A stretch of DNA of 64,000 bases from the NCBI RefSeq assembly GCF_026626705.1, contig NZ_JAPNKC010000002.1, forward strand, positions 83,200-147,199, read 5' to 3'. Position numbers and translations under genes: made by a program. This stretch comes from Pyxidicoccus sp. MSG2 (GTDB taxonomy: Bacteria > Myxococcota > Myxococcia > Myxococcales > Myxococcaceae). Positions 46,660 to 53,845 of this stretch are shown here, piece by piece. The notes below the pieces were generated by a model. The model did no database searches, was not told the DNA's origin, and saw only the letters and a list, made by a program, of their open reading frames with translations. Position 1 is the first letter of the stretch. The number at the start of each line of letters is the position of its first letter.

Positions 46660-47001
46660 TTAGTTGCTCGAGGTCCTGCCGGTATCATGCCTCGAAACAT
46701 GCGACGTAGCAGCGACGTACGAGTCCGCGTGCTGGTTCCAGAGCTCACGGACCTTCTCATCGTCGGAGCTCGCGGTGTGGACAATGAACGGCGCCCATCT
46801 GGTGGTGGACGTGGGACGCCAACGCGGCGAGCGCCACCCGCAGTCGCAGCCGGCGGCCAGCATCTCTACGTAGTGCTCCTTGTCATCCATCGGGTACGAA
46901 AGCTCGCGAACGTAATTGGAACCCTTCGGTGAGCCGTCCTGCGTGACGAATCCGACCGCGAAGCCTTCGTGCCCGTGCAAGCCAAAGCGAGTGATTCCCA
47001 T
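46660..47001 (-). CDS. Hypothetical protein
   Basis: 113 residues (MGITRFGLHGHEGFAVGFVT). It begins 11 bases after the stop of the preceding minus-strand gene, and the next gene starts 8 bases after its stop, which supports a real operon. The sequence has an N-terminal beta-rich part, then CDCGW and HTASSDDEKVRELWNQHAD. No family is recognised. Base usage is less extreme than in the metal island. Confidence 0.6.
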   Translation of the reverse strand: MGITRFGLHGHEGFAVGFVTQDGSPKGSNYVRELSYPMDDKEHYVEMLAAGCDCGWRSPRWRPTSTTRWAPFIVHTASSDDEKVRELWNQHADSYVAATSHVSRHDTGRTSSN

Positions 47002-47012
47002 TTAAGACCGCC

Positions 47013-47417
47013 CTACTCCCGTATCAGGAGTGCTTCGAGTTGGGAGGACACTTCCTCGAGCCGAGAGCCTGCAGGAGAATCCAGAAAGCGTCTGCCACGA
47101 GTCGAGGTCAATCTCCCCACCTGGACTGTCGCCCCCGCTGGTTTCGCGCTCGCGCTGCACGAAAAGGAGTCCGGCCACAAAGACTGACGGCGTCGGTCGC
47201 GTGACAGGTGCTCTGCGCCGCGGCCGCCTGGCTGGCTGGCTGCCAGCGCAGCGAGAGCCACCTCCGGCGGCAGCGGTACTCCCCCGGGCAGCGGCATCGA
47301 GCGCAACGCGTGTCCCGTCGTGCTTTCGTGCCCTGCGGCAAGCGGAGGGGTAGTAGTGCCGAAGTCGCACGACTTACAGGCCCACAGTACGCACTCCTGC
47401 GAGGTTGTGGGACTCAC
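47013..47417 (-). CDS. Hypothetical protein with C2H2-like zinc finger
   Basis: 134 residues from the GTG at 47417, placed 8 bases after GGGAGG; a GTG at 47426 lies too close to that site. The N-terminus has CKSCDFGTTTPPLAAGHEST followed by TGH, a C-x2-C-x11-H-x5-H pattern that suggests a small zinc finger. The C-terminus is helical (RLEEVSSQLEALLIRE). It probably binds DNA, RNA or protein, but no function can be named. Third gene from the end of the minus-strand operon 50326-46381. Confidence 0.6.
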   Translation of the reverse strand: MSPTTSQECVLWACKSCDFGTTTPPLAAGHESTTGHALRSMPLPGGVPLPPEVALAALAASQPGGRGAEHLSRDRRRQSLWPDSFSCSASAKPAGATVQVGRLTSTRGRRFLDSPAGSRLEEVSSQLEALLIRE

Positions 47418-47501
47418 CAGCTGCACCTCCCATCCCTCAGCATCAAAGCAGGTACTTAGGAGAACCCGCCAGAGGCCACCATCCCCCTGCGGGGGTAGAT
47501 G

Positions 47502-47672
47502 TCAGCCGCCACTCATACGTGAGGGCGTCCGAGCCCCGGAGCGCAGGACGTAGCGGACCCACAACAGCCCGAGGAAGCACGCCACGCCCACCGTCGAAAA
47601 GAGAAAGCAGCACCCCGGGTGGTCAAGTAGCCACGCGTGGTAGGCCCGTAGTTGATGGTAGGAGTTCATCAT
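47502..47672 (-). CDS. Small single-span membrane protein
   Basis: 56 residues starting MMNSYHQLRAYHAWLLDHPG, with one hydrophobic segment CCFLFSTVGVACFLGLLWV and then basic residues. The first ATG overlaps the stop of the upstream gene (ATGATGA), a coupling typical of real genes. A short hairpin (CCCCC-GCA-GGGGG on this strand, 47483-47495) follows the stop. No homologue is known to me; a partner of the membrane-tethered helix-turn-helix protein just upstream is possible. Confidence 0.6.
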   Translation of the reverse strand: MMNSYHQLRAYHAWLLDHPGCCFLFSTVGVACFLGLLWVRYVLRSGARTPSRMSGG

Positions 47673-48106
47673 TGGTGAGCGCTTCTTGGCGGGGGCCGCG
47701 AAGTGACGGGCGCCTCTCCAATCGAGGTCGGCGCAGCGTAGTACCTATGCGCCTCCCGGTGGTCGGGCGATAGGGCATCCCAACTGTGAACCAACCCGAG
47801 CCGTGTGAGCTGCCGCAACAGTGGATAGACGGCGATGGTCGGCAGGTCTCCCAGGTCGCCTGGGCGAGCCAGGCGAACACGGTCCGCAATCTCTGAGCCT
47901 CGAGCTGCCCCCAACAGTGTCGCCGCGTACACCGCCCGCGCGAGCGGCCCCACCTCGGGGCCCAACCGGGTCAGCACCTCCAGTCCCATCAGCACCCCAC
48001 GGCGACGCTGGTGTCTTCGAGCGCGCACGAGCAAGCAGGCGACGCAAGACCCCAGAACCACGAGCACACACGCAAGCGCAGCGGTTGAGGGGAAAGTACG
48101 AATCAT
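47669..48106 (-). CDS. Membrane-tethered PadR-like winged-helix protein
   Basis: 145 residues. An N-terminal transmembrane helix (8-28, TAALACVLVVLGSCVACLLV) is followed by a basic stretch, and then a winged-helix region with TIAVYPLLRQLTRLGLVHSW and REAHRYYAAPT, the PadR/DUF24-style pattern of a recognition helix and wing ending in YxxT. A DNA-binding domain held at the membrane is unusual for this family. The start overlaps the preceding gene's stop (ATGA). It may regulate the element's own operators (CAGACGTCTG lies at 48168, upstream of its start). Confidence 0.65.
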   Translation of the reverse strand: MIRTFPSTAALACVLVVLGSCVACLLVRARRHQRRRGVLMGLEVLTRLGPEVGPLARAVYAATLLGAARGSEIADRVRLARPGDLGDLPTIAVYPLLRQLTRLGLVHSWDALSPDHREAHRYYAAPTSIGEAPVTSRPPPRSAHQ

Positions 48107-48525
48107 CGCGTGCCCCCCTCTCTATTTGAGCCCGCCGAGTCAGCACAGAGGGCGGCCCACGCGGGTGCAGACGTCTGTTGGGGTGTGGGCGGGCCGGAAA
48201 TGTAGCGGACGAAGTTCTGAACGGACTCGAAGACGATGCACTCCGCGCCGTCTGGCCGGAGTGCGGTCCACCCTCGCCCCGGGACGTTGCCGTAGAAGTA
48301 GGCACCGGCGGCGCTGGTGGCCTCGGCGGCGGCGTAGAAGTCCTCCTCCCGCTTAGCAATCCCGTCGAGCAACGCGCCACCTGTCAGTGCGGTGACGACG
48401 CCGTAGCCGGGCCGTTGAGCACGGAGGCCGAGCTCCGGCTCAAAGCCCTCCACGTACCATCCACGAGCCTCGACTGCGCGGATGGTGCTGAGCACTGCCG
48501 ACGTGTCGCTCCGTTCGGCACTCAT
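48103..48525 (-). CDS. Hypothetical protein
   Basis: 140 residues from the ATG at 48525, which follows directly after the stop of the upstream gene (TGACATG). Sequence: VLSTIRAVEARGWYVEGFEP early, a Gly-rich centre (YGVVTALTGGALLDGIAK) and GRGWTALRPDGAECIVFESV later, suggesting a small alpha/beta domain. No family is recognised. It overlaps the PadR-like gene by four bases. Confidence 0.6.
   Translation of the reverse strand: MSAERSDTSAVLSTIRAVEARGWYVEGFEPELGLRAQRPGYGVVTALTGGALLDGIAKREEDFYAAAEATSAAGAYFYGNVPGRGWTALRPDGAECIVFESVQNFVRYISGPPTPQQTSAPAWAALCADSAGSNREGGTR
48168..48177. promoter_or_regulatory. CAGACGTCTG palindrome
   Basis: A perfect 10-bp palindrome inside the 3' end of the gene at 48103-48525, 62 bp before the PadR-like gene start. 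The same sequence lies at 52182, 56280, 60399 and 62073, and one-mismatch forms at 49957, 50468 and 56796. Confidence 0.4.
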
Positions 48526-48526
48526 G

Positions 48527-48859
48527 TCACGGCCTCGGGGTGCGACGAGCGGGCGGACTGCGCAGTTTCGAGGGCCGCTGAGGGGGGAGGGAGAGGAGGC
48601 AGCGCAACTCCGGACTCGAGGCGACGGGCAAGGCGAGGGCCGCCGCGGCCTTCCTGCTATCGAGCATCCCGTCGCGTGCCGCCTCGTAGGCGCGGTGGTA
48701 CTTCGTTCCGAACATGTTGCCGGCGCGGCGCCAGTTCTGCCGCGCAACCTTCTCCGCGCTTTGCGCACGTTCGTACGCTTCGGCGCCAAGAATGAGGGCC
48801 TTGAGCACGCGGACTGTTCGCGCGGTGAGGAGCGGCATGGTGCGGTTGGGTCGATGCAT
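48527..48859 (-). CDS. Hypothetical small helical protein
   Basis: 110 residues (MHRPNRTMPLLTARTVRVLK). It is basic and helical through residue 75, with AYERAQSAEKVARQNWRRAG and YHRAYEAARDGMLDSRKAAA, then a Pro/Arg-rich tail. It lies between the exonuclease-like gene (20 bases upstream) and the 48525 gene (touching), so it is part of the operon. No family is recognised. Confidence 0.55.
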   Translation of the reverse strand: MHRPNRTMPLLTARTVRVLKALILGAEAYERAQSAEKVARQNWRRAGNMFGTKYHRAYEAARDGMLDSRKAAAALALPVASSPELRCLLSLPPQRPSKLRSPPARRTPRP

Positions 48860-48879
48860 TGGGGTCGTCCTTCAATCCA

Positions 48880-49779
48880 TCAGGCAAATGAGCGGAGCGA
48901 GGGCGTGGTGTGCGCCTCTGAGGCCCGGATGGGCCCTCGTGACAGCTCGAGCTGCAGTCGCTCTCTCTGGGATGTGAGCCACCAGGCGTAGAAGCTCCGC
49001 AGCTCCATCGACGTGCCCTTGGTGGCCTCCCAGAGGTCTCGCAGCAATTCAGTGTCGTGCCAGCAGTAGAGGCGGACAGCCAGAACGTCCTCGGGCCGAC
49101 CTCGCCGAAAGACCGCGGGCACCGACTCGGCGGGGTGCACGAGCGAAGTGAGAGGCAGCTTCCGCTTGCGGAGGAGCTCCCAGGCGTGGTCATCGAGCTT
49201 CCGAACCTTGGCCTGCTTGAGCCTCCATTGCAGCCAGTACATAAGGTCGAGCGTGCGAGCGTGCAACCGACGCTCACGGGCCTCGTCTCCGTATGCGCCC
49301 AAGACAACGTTGTCGAAACTCAGCCCGTTGTAGCTGATGACGGCTGCGTGGCGCAGCAGCGCGTCGACGAAGGGCACTGCCCTGCTCTCGTCCCACTCAG
49401 AGACAATGCCGACGCCATCAATCAACGTCGCAACGGCAAGGCGCTGGGCCCGGATGGGGTTCATCCTCGGATTACGGTCGACTGCCTCGCGGACGGACGC
49501 ATCGGTCGGCATCCAAAGCGTCTCGCAGTCGGTATAGGCAGGGGGTGCCTCCGACAACAGCCAGAGCGGGAGTTCTGCCCCGACGTGGCGCAGGTAATCA
49601 TAGCGCCGCTTGAGTGCCGGCAGCGCGTGCTGCACGGTGGGAGAGTGGAACCACTCTGCGAACTCGAGGCCTTGACGCCTGAGCTCCACGAGCGAGGGAC
49701 TCGGGGCCGGCGCAGCCGTGGGCGCCGACGCACGAAGGAGCGTGGACAACAACTGGCGGGCAGACGGGAGGGTCAGCAT
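48880..49779 (-). CDS. DEDD-type 3'-5' exonuclease-like protein (RNase H fold)
   Basis: 299 residues from the ATG at 49779, with GAGG 7 bases upstream; an ATG at 49851 lies inside the preceding gene. The acidic motifs of a DnaQ-like exonuclease are in order: DCET (84-87), YNGLSFDN (150-157, Asp156) and YCWHD (Tyr238, Asp242), the DEDDy form. A helical N-terminus of about 80 residues precedes it. Related domains occur in plasmid and phage proteins and in helicase-nuclease fusions. It may process DNA for the element's replication or defence. Function by motif only. Confidence 0.72.
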   Translation of the reverse strand: MLTLPSARQLLSTLLRASAPTAAPAPSPSLVELRRQGLEFAEWFHSPTVQHALPALKRRYDYLRHVGAELPLWLLSEAPPAYTDCETLWMPTDASVREAVDRNPRMNPIRAQRLAVATLIDGVGIVSEWDESRAVPFVDALLRHAAVISYNGLSFDNVVLGAYGDEARERRLHARTLDLMYWLQWRLKQAKVRKLDDHAWELLRKRKLPLTSLVHPAESVPAVFRRGRPEDVLAVRLYCWHDTELLRDLWEATKGTSMELRSFYAWWLTSQRERLQLELSRGPIRASEAHTTPSLRSFA

Positions 49780-49786
49780 GTGAGCC

Positions 49787-50326
49787 TCATGCGAAAAGGC
49801 ACGTTCGAGACTGCGCCGCCGCGCGAGAGGCAACGCGGCGAGTCTCGGCACGCAGGAAGTGCCGAAGTGAAAGAGCGGCTTCCACGGCAGCAGTCAGCAC
49901 CGCGACCAAGGTGCCATGCGTGCCGATTGCGCCCAAGCGGTTGAAGGCGAGGAAGGTGCCGACGGAGACGTCTGCAATGGCTTCGTACGCGAGCTCCGCC
50001 AGCGGAGCGTAAGCCGCGGAACTGCCCATTCCGGCAAAGGCGCGCGTGACTCTTCCGACCTTCCGCACGAGCGGACTGAGGACGGCAGGCCGGAGGTGGC
50101 CTTCTCCGTTCATCCCCGCGAGGCCCGCAGCGTGGATGAGTTCCTCGCCAAGATGGCGAAGGCGAGAGAGCAGCTCAAGCCGCCACTCTTCGTAGATTGG
50201 AGTCACCGGTAGAACGCCGTCCGTCCCGGCCAGCTTGACGAGGGCGATATCGGCCCTGGCTAGCAACAGCACGGTGCGAACGCGCTCGGCCTGGTAGTAG
50301 GCGCTGACAGGAGGAGTCGGAGGCAC
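49787..50326 (-). CDS. Hypothetical protein, first gene of the minus-strand operon
   Basis: 179 residues, largely helical, with several hydrophobic stretches (TFLAFNRLGAIGTHGTLVAV) but no clear transmembrane topology. No known motif. The operator TAGCACTATTTAGTGC begins 13 bases upstream of the start, and a GAGG site precedes the ATG. The exonuclease-like gene follows after 7 bases. Confidence 0.6.
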   Translation of the reverse strand: MPPTPPVSAYYQAERVRTVLLLARADIALVKLAGTDGVLPVTPIYEEWRLELLSRLRHLGEELIHAAGLAGMNGEGHLRPAVLSPLVRKVGRVTRAFAGMGSSAAYAPLAELAYEAIADVSVGTFLAFNRLGAIGTHGTLVAVLTAAVEAALSLRHFLRAETRRVASRAAAQSRTCLFA

Positions 50327-50338
50327 GGGGACACTTCA

Positions 50339-50354
50339 TAGCACTATTTAGTGC
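50339..50354. promoter_or_regulatory. Operator TAGCACTATTTAGTGC, copy 1
   Basis: Inverted repeat GCACTA-TT-TAGTGC in a local AT-rich patch just upstream of the operon starting at 50326. The same 16 bases occur at 58954-58969 before the coupling ATPase. A regulator of the element probably binds both. Confidence 0.6.
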
Positions 50355-50434
50355 CGAATACACACTAACAGGTGCGGACCCCAGAGAACGCATGACGGGG
50401 CTTGGGGCCAGGCGCTCGCGGACAGTCCGGGACG

Positions 50435-50466
50435 TGCGCCGCCCACCCTGACGGGCAGGCGGCGCA
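50435..50466 (-). terminator. Hairpin terminator-like structure
   Basis: A nine-pair stem, TGCGCCGCC/GGCGGCGCA, with a 14-base loop lies 8 bases after the stop of the gene at 50475. There is no U-run. Confidence 0.5.
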
Positions 50467-50474
50467 GCAGACGT

Positions 50475-50648
50475 CTAGCGGCCGGCGGCCGCCAACTCCG
50501 CACGGAGCTGAGCGAAGACCCGCTCGCACTCAGTGCTCGCGGGATTCAGCGGTCGAGCCGCCAGGGCGCGTGGGTCATCGGCCTTGATGACCGGGCACGT
50601 CCGGGCACTCGCTCCTGCGGAGGGCGAGTGCTTGATGATGCGGTTCAT
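50475..50648 (-). CDS. Small hypothetical protein
   Basis: 57 residues (MNRIIKHSPSAGASARTCPV) with GAGG 6 bases before the ATG at 50648 and a hairpin immediately after the stop. The C-terminal part is helical (ECERVFAQLRAELAAAG). The frame stays open upstream only through repeat sequence, so the internal ATG is preferred. Function unknown. Confidence 0.5.
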   Translation of the reverse strand: MNRIIKHSPSAGASARTCPVIKADDPRALAARPLNPASTECERVFAQLRAELAAAGR

Positions 50649-50739
50649 GCTGTACCTCGGTGCCGGCTTGGGACCGGCGGCAGCGCCCCGGGTCCGTCCC
50701 GAGTGCGTGTCGCTCCGCAAGAGATGCGGCAGCGACTGC

Positions 50740-50785
50740 ACATACATACAACAGATGACAAAGACACACAACCAAGTATGTATGT
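50740..50785. promoter_or_regulatory. Inverted repeat ACATACATAC / GTATGTATGT in an AT-rich patch
   Basis: Two perfect 10-base arms with a 26-base spacer, about 90 bp upstream of the 57-residue gene. The local base composition is clearly lower in GC than its surroundings. It could hold that gene's promoter and operator. No gene was found between 50786 and 51071. Confidence 0.4.
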
Positions 50786-51071
50786 CTTTCGGCGATGTCA
50801 TGCGGTTCCGTGATGACGGAGGTGCGCGGCAAGGGCGCAGGGAGAGGACTCCTTGCCGACCGGCAGGTGTGGACGCCGCCGCTGCGCGGCCTACGTTGAC
50901 GGGGCACCCGGAGGGCTGCCCACGGGAAGCTGGCAGGGAGGAGAGGGGTTTCCCCGAGCCGACTCGACAGCAGCAGCGGCAGAGCGCTCGGGGATCCACA
51001 GAGCGGGGGGAGGTTGAGCAGGGGTTAGAAGAAGCACTGAGGAGAAAGGTTGTCAGGCGTCGCGGAGGTCG

Positions 51072-51470
51072 ATGAAGCAGAGCCGGCGCGAAGCGCCCCG
51101 GCCCCCGGCCCTGCGGGCCCCGAGGGCCCAGGGCCGCACGCGAGCCGCGCACGGCGAGCCGGAGCGGCTGCAGGAGCTGCTGCTCCGCGCGAGCGCGTAG
51201 CGCCAGCGTGAAGGCACCGGCCGGCGCGAAGCGCCCCGGCCCCTCCCCTGCGGGCCCCCAAGGGCCCAGGGCCGCACGCGAGCCGCGCACGGCGAGCCGG
51301 AGCGCCGAGGCCGCGGTGGGCACCGCCAGGTGCCGGAGCGGCTGCAGGAGCTGCTGCTCCGCGCGAGCGCGTAGCGCCAGCGTGGAGGACGCCGGCGCGA
51401 AGCGAGCCGGCCCCTGCCCTGCGGGCCCCCGAGGGCCCAGGGCCGCACGCGAGCCGTGTCGGCCTCGTGC
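51072..51470. repeat. GC-rich hairpin repeat array 1
   Basis: About two and a half imperfect units of 150-165 bp. Each contains the hairpin GGCGCGAAGCGCC, a GGGCCC-type inverted repeat, GCACGCGAGCCGCGCACGGC, and GAGCGCGTAGCGCCAGCG. One unit carries GGCACC-GCCA-GGTGCC. Long ORFs on both strands here have repeat-derived Arg/Ala/Pro composition and are not genes. Confidence 0.75.
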
Positions 51471-51565
51471 GTGCCGAGCATCGCGGAAGACTGCGAGGGC
51501 GACAACGCGCACCGCAGGAGCGCGGGGCGGAGCGAAAGCGGTACGAGGTTCGGAACGTACGGTGG

Positions 51566-51589
51566 CGCGGCGCCCCGAAGGGCGCCGCG
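51566..51589 (-). terminator. Hairpin after the 74-residue gene
   Basis: A ten-pair GC stem, CGCGGCGCCC/GGGCGCCGCG, with loop CGAA lies 11 bases past the stop at 51601. The paralogous gene at 59880 has the same hairpin. Confidence 0.55.
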
Positions 51590-51600
51590 TGAGGACGCGG

Positions 51601-51825
51601 TCAGCAGCCCTCGGGAGGCGGACCGAAGTCGTCGTCATCGCCCCCATCGTCGAGGCGCCCCAGCCTCCCGGAGAAGAGCAGCTCCGTCAGGGGGTCGAGC
51701 AGCACGTCCTTCCTGTGCGCGTCGAGGGAGGCGACGCCGTCGGGCAGATCCGGGAGAATCTCCTCGGTGGACTCGTCGAGCTGCTGCGCGTCCTGCGGGG
51801 TGGGCTCGTCGGGAATGAAGTGCAT
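51601..51825 (-). CDS. Small acidic protein, leader-RNA cassette 1
   Basis: 74 residues (MHFIPDEPTPQDAQQLDEST), strongly acidic, with a helical centre (SLDAHRKDVLLDPLTELLF) and an Asp-rich end (DDGGDDDD). It is a paralogue of the gene at 59880-60101. GGAGG precedes the ATG by 8 bases and lies inside the 3' end of the structured leader at 51830-52035. Highly acidic small proteins on mobile elements are sometimes DNA mimics; here that is speculation. Function unknown. Confidence 0.65.
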   Translation of the reverse strand: MHFIPDEPTPQDAQQLDESTEEILPDLPDGVASLDAHRKDVLLDPLTELLFSGRLGRLDDGGDDDDFGPPPEGC

Positions 51826-51829
51826 CGTC

Positions 51830-52035
51830 GTGTCCTCCGTGGTGGAGCGGCGACCTCGCCACCCTCACCCGGAACGGGGGTGGCGAGTCGTGCTCCAAGC
51901 GACGCGGCGGGGGCCGTTGCCATGTGCCGAGCCTTTGGGCGGAGGGCGTGCCAGGGGCTGTTTCCTGGCGCGACCGAACGCGCTCGGCACGTGGCGCTGT
52001 TAGGCCCCCGCCGTGGCGCGTCCTTAGGAGGACAC
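51830..52035 (-). ncRNA. Structured leader RNA, copy 1
   Basis: On the transcript, GUGUCCUCC at the 5' end (52035-52027) is the exact complement of GGAGGACAC at the 3' end (51838-51830), which contains the ribosome-binding site. Inside are a 13-pair helix CCACGUGCCGAGC/GCUCGGCACAUGG with one mismatch, a hairpin CCAGG/CCUGG, and a hairpin CUCGCCACC/GGUGGCGAG. Four other copies keep these helices with different bases. Confidence 0.65.
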
Positions 52036-52180
52036 ACGGCACTGCATCCGAGACCCGCCGCCGGCCGTGCAGTCAGTCGGCGGCGACCGCCAGGGGACGG
52101 CGCCACTCCCCTGCTGTCGCACGGACGGTTGCGGGGGACGTCAGGGCAGTGAGGCGGGAGGGTGAGGATGACGTGCGGGC

Positions 52181-52192
52181 GCAGACGTCTGC
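52181..52192. promoter_or_regulatory. GCAGACGTCTGC palindrome
   Basis: A twelve-base perfect palindrome about 147 bp upstream of leader copy 1. The stretch 52036-52343 has no gene I can support. Confidence 0.45.
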
Positions 52193-52343
52193 GGGCGGTG
52201 GCGAACACGTCCGAGCTTGAGGAGAGTGCGGGCCAGCGCTGCAGCGGGAGGTTTGGGAGCGGCACGGAGGACCACGCCGGCGCACCGGAAGAAGAAAGGG
52301 CGCGAATGCGGTGCCGGGGAGGCAGGGAGGAAACAGCCAAAGA

Positions 52344-52368
52344 GCGCTCCTCGGTGTGAGAGGAGCGC
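52344..52368 (-). terminator. Hairpin after the zinc-ribbon-like gene
   Basis: A nine-pair stem, GCGCTCCTC/GAGGAGCGC, with a seven-base loop lies 10 bases past the stop at 52379. Confidence 0.55.
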
Positions 52369-52378
52369 CCCAGGCGTG

Positions 52379-52654
52379 TCAGCACCGGAAGATGACGAGG
52401 GTAAGGACGGCGTCCGCATCCAGGTCCGCGGGGGGCGCCGCAGGAGCCGTCCGGGAGTAGGTACCGATGCGGAGGAGCTCGGCGGCCGCCTCGGGCGAGG
52501 GGCAGTAGCCGGACTCGCGGGTGTTCGGGCCGCAGCGGCAGGACGTTCCCACGTACCAACCCGCGGCGCTCTGCATCACCTGCGGCTCGAAGGTCTGCTG
52601 GCACTCGTCGCAAAAGGTGGGGGCGCCGCTGTGAAGAGTCTCGCCGGGAAGCAT
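52379..52654 (-). CDS. Small zinc-ribbon-like protein, leader-RNA cassette 2
   Basis: 91 residues from the ATG at 52654 (MLPGETLHSGAPTFCDECQQ). Cysteines in FCDEC and TSCRCG, with a further ESGYC, suggest a small zinc ribbon near the N-terminus, followed by a helical region and LDADAVLTLVIF. It is preceded by structured leader copy 2 and followed by a strong hairpin, so it stands as its own transcription unit. No named family. Confidence 0.6.
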   Translation of the reverse strand: MLPGETLHSGAPTFCDECQQTFEPQVMQSAAGWYVGTSCRCGPNTRESGYCPSPEAAAELLRIGTYSRTAPAAPPADLDADAVLTLVIFRC

Positions 52655-52868
52655 CGGTGTGTCCTTTTGTGGTGGGGCCGCGACTTCGCCGCCCTCACCC
52701 GGAACGGGGGCGGCGAGGTGTGCCCCAAGCGTCGGGACAGGGGCCGTTGCCGCATGCCGAGCCTTTGGGCGGAGGGCGTGCCAGGGGCTTCTTCCTGGCG
52801 AGACTGAACGCGCTCGGCATGCGGCGCTGCCAGGCCGCTGCCCCGACGCGTCCACAGGAGGACCGCCG
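52655..52868 (-). ncRNA. Structured leader RNA, copy 2
   Basis: The closing helix pairs the 5' segment (52868-52852, CGGCGGUCCUCCUGUGG) with the 3' segment ahead of the ATG (CCACAAAAGGACACACCG) through CGG/CCG, GUCCU/AGGAC and UGUGG/CCACA, with internal loops. The central helix is a 14-pair GCCGCAUGCCGAGC/GCUCGGCAUGCGGC. The CUCGCCGCC/GGCGGCGA hairpin shows A-U to G-C changes relative to copy 1. Confidence 0.6.
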
Positions 52869-52922
52869 TGCATGGAGGGCAGACGCGCGGGAGCGGATGG
52901 CCGTGCCGTGGCTGTGAGCGCC

Positions 52923-53144
52923 CTAGCGCATGAAGGGCAAGTCGGGGATGGACTGCTGTCGCACGCGGACGGCCTTCGCCCGCAGGGCGACGGCCGCCTC
53001 ACGGTGAGCTGCCTCCCGGGCGGCGTCACCTTCGGCAAGCGCAAGCTCGGCCTCGGACAGCTCGCGGTCGGCATGGGCTTCCAACGCGGCCGCATACCGC
53101 TCGAGGAAGGCATTCAGCTTTCGGACGGAGTCAGACTCGTGCAC
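52923..53144 (-). CDS. Small helical protein
   Basis: 73 residues from a GTG at 53144, with AAGGAGG seven bases upstream. It is almost wholly helical and acidic/basic (LNAFLERYAAALEAHADREL, EAELALAEGDAAREAAHREA), like a coiled coil. Unlike its neighbours it has no copy of the structured leader. Function unknown. Confidence 0.55.
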   Translation of the reverse strand: MHESDSVRKLNAFLERYAAALEAHADRELSEAELALAEGDAAREAAHREAAVALRAKAVRVRQQSIPDLPFMR

Positions 53145-53293
53145 GCCGCGCCTCCTTCTGTGGCTCGCTGAAGCGGCGGGACAGCGGCAGTCGACTGCGC
53201 GCGGCGACGAGGCTGGAGCACGTCATAGGCAGCACGGAGGTGGAGGGCAAGGGCGCCCGCCGCGGGCGCGCGTGGCGGCACCGCGGGCGCGCA

Positions 53294-53315
53294 CCCGGCC
53301 GGTGAAGCGGCCGGG
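53294..53315 (-). terminator. Hairpin after the 80-residue gene
   Basis: An eight-pair stem, CCCGGCCG/CGGCCGGG, with a six-base loop lies 13 bases beyond the stop at 53329. Confidence 0.5.
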
Positions 53316-53328
53316 CGTGCCGCTGGAG

Positions 53329-53571
53329 CTACACGGCGAGGAAGCGAGACACCTGCCGCTCGAAGCTGGCGGCCTCGAGGTCGTAGTCTTCCGCTCGCTG
53401 GAGGTCCTTCGCACCGAGGGCATCGTTGCCGGCGGCGTAGGCCTTCGCGGCAAGGCGCGTAGCGCGCGCGGCGCGGGCCCGGAGCTCTGCGGCGGCGGCC
53501 TTGGCACCGTCGAGGGTGTACTCCGTGGTGCCGATGACGATGACGGGCTCGGTGGAAGCGGGCTGCGACAT
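53329..53571 (-). CDS. Small Ala-rich helical protein, leader-RNA cassette 3
   Basis: 80 residues (MSQPASTEPVIVIGTTEYTL). A short beta start leads into an Ala-rich helix (DGAKAAAAELRARAARATRL) and a second helix (LQRAEDYDLEAASFERQVSR). GGAGGACACC precedes the ATG and can pair with the leader 5' end. It has its own leader and terminator. No family is recognised. Confidence 0.6.
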   Translation of the reverse strand: MSQPASTEPVIVIGTTEYTLDGAKAAAAELRARAARATRLAAKAYAAGNDALGAKDLQRAEDYDLEAASFERQVSRFLAV

Positions 53572-53789
53572 GGTGTCCTCCAGGTGGTGGGGAGCGGCGT
53601 CCTCGCCGCCCTCACCCGGAACGGGGGCGGCGAGGCGCAGCTCCTGTAGCGAGCCGCCCCGGGGCCGTTGCCACGCGCCGAGCCTTTGGGCGGAGGGTGT
53701 GCCAGGGGCCGTTTCCTGGCGCGACCGAACGCGCTCGGCGCGTGGCGCTGTCAGGCCCCGGGGCGGCCGCGTCCACCTGAGAGGACACC
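53572..53789 (-). ncRNA. Structured leader RNA, copy 3
   Basis: The 5' end GGUGUCCUC (one bulged U) CAGGUGG pairs with CCACCUG... GGAGGACACC before the ATG, giving about 15 pairs that bury the ribosome-binding site. The central helix is CCACGCGCCGAGC/GCUCGGCGCGUGG, and the hairpin CUCGCCGCC/GGCGGCGAG is present. Confidence 0.65.
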
Positions 53790-53845
53790 GGGCACCGCGG
53801 GCACCTGGTGCCGAGCTGACTGTGCAGGCACCAGGCGGACGGCTG

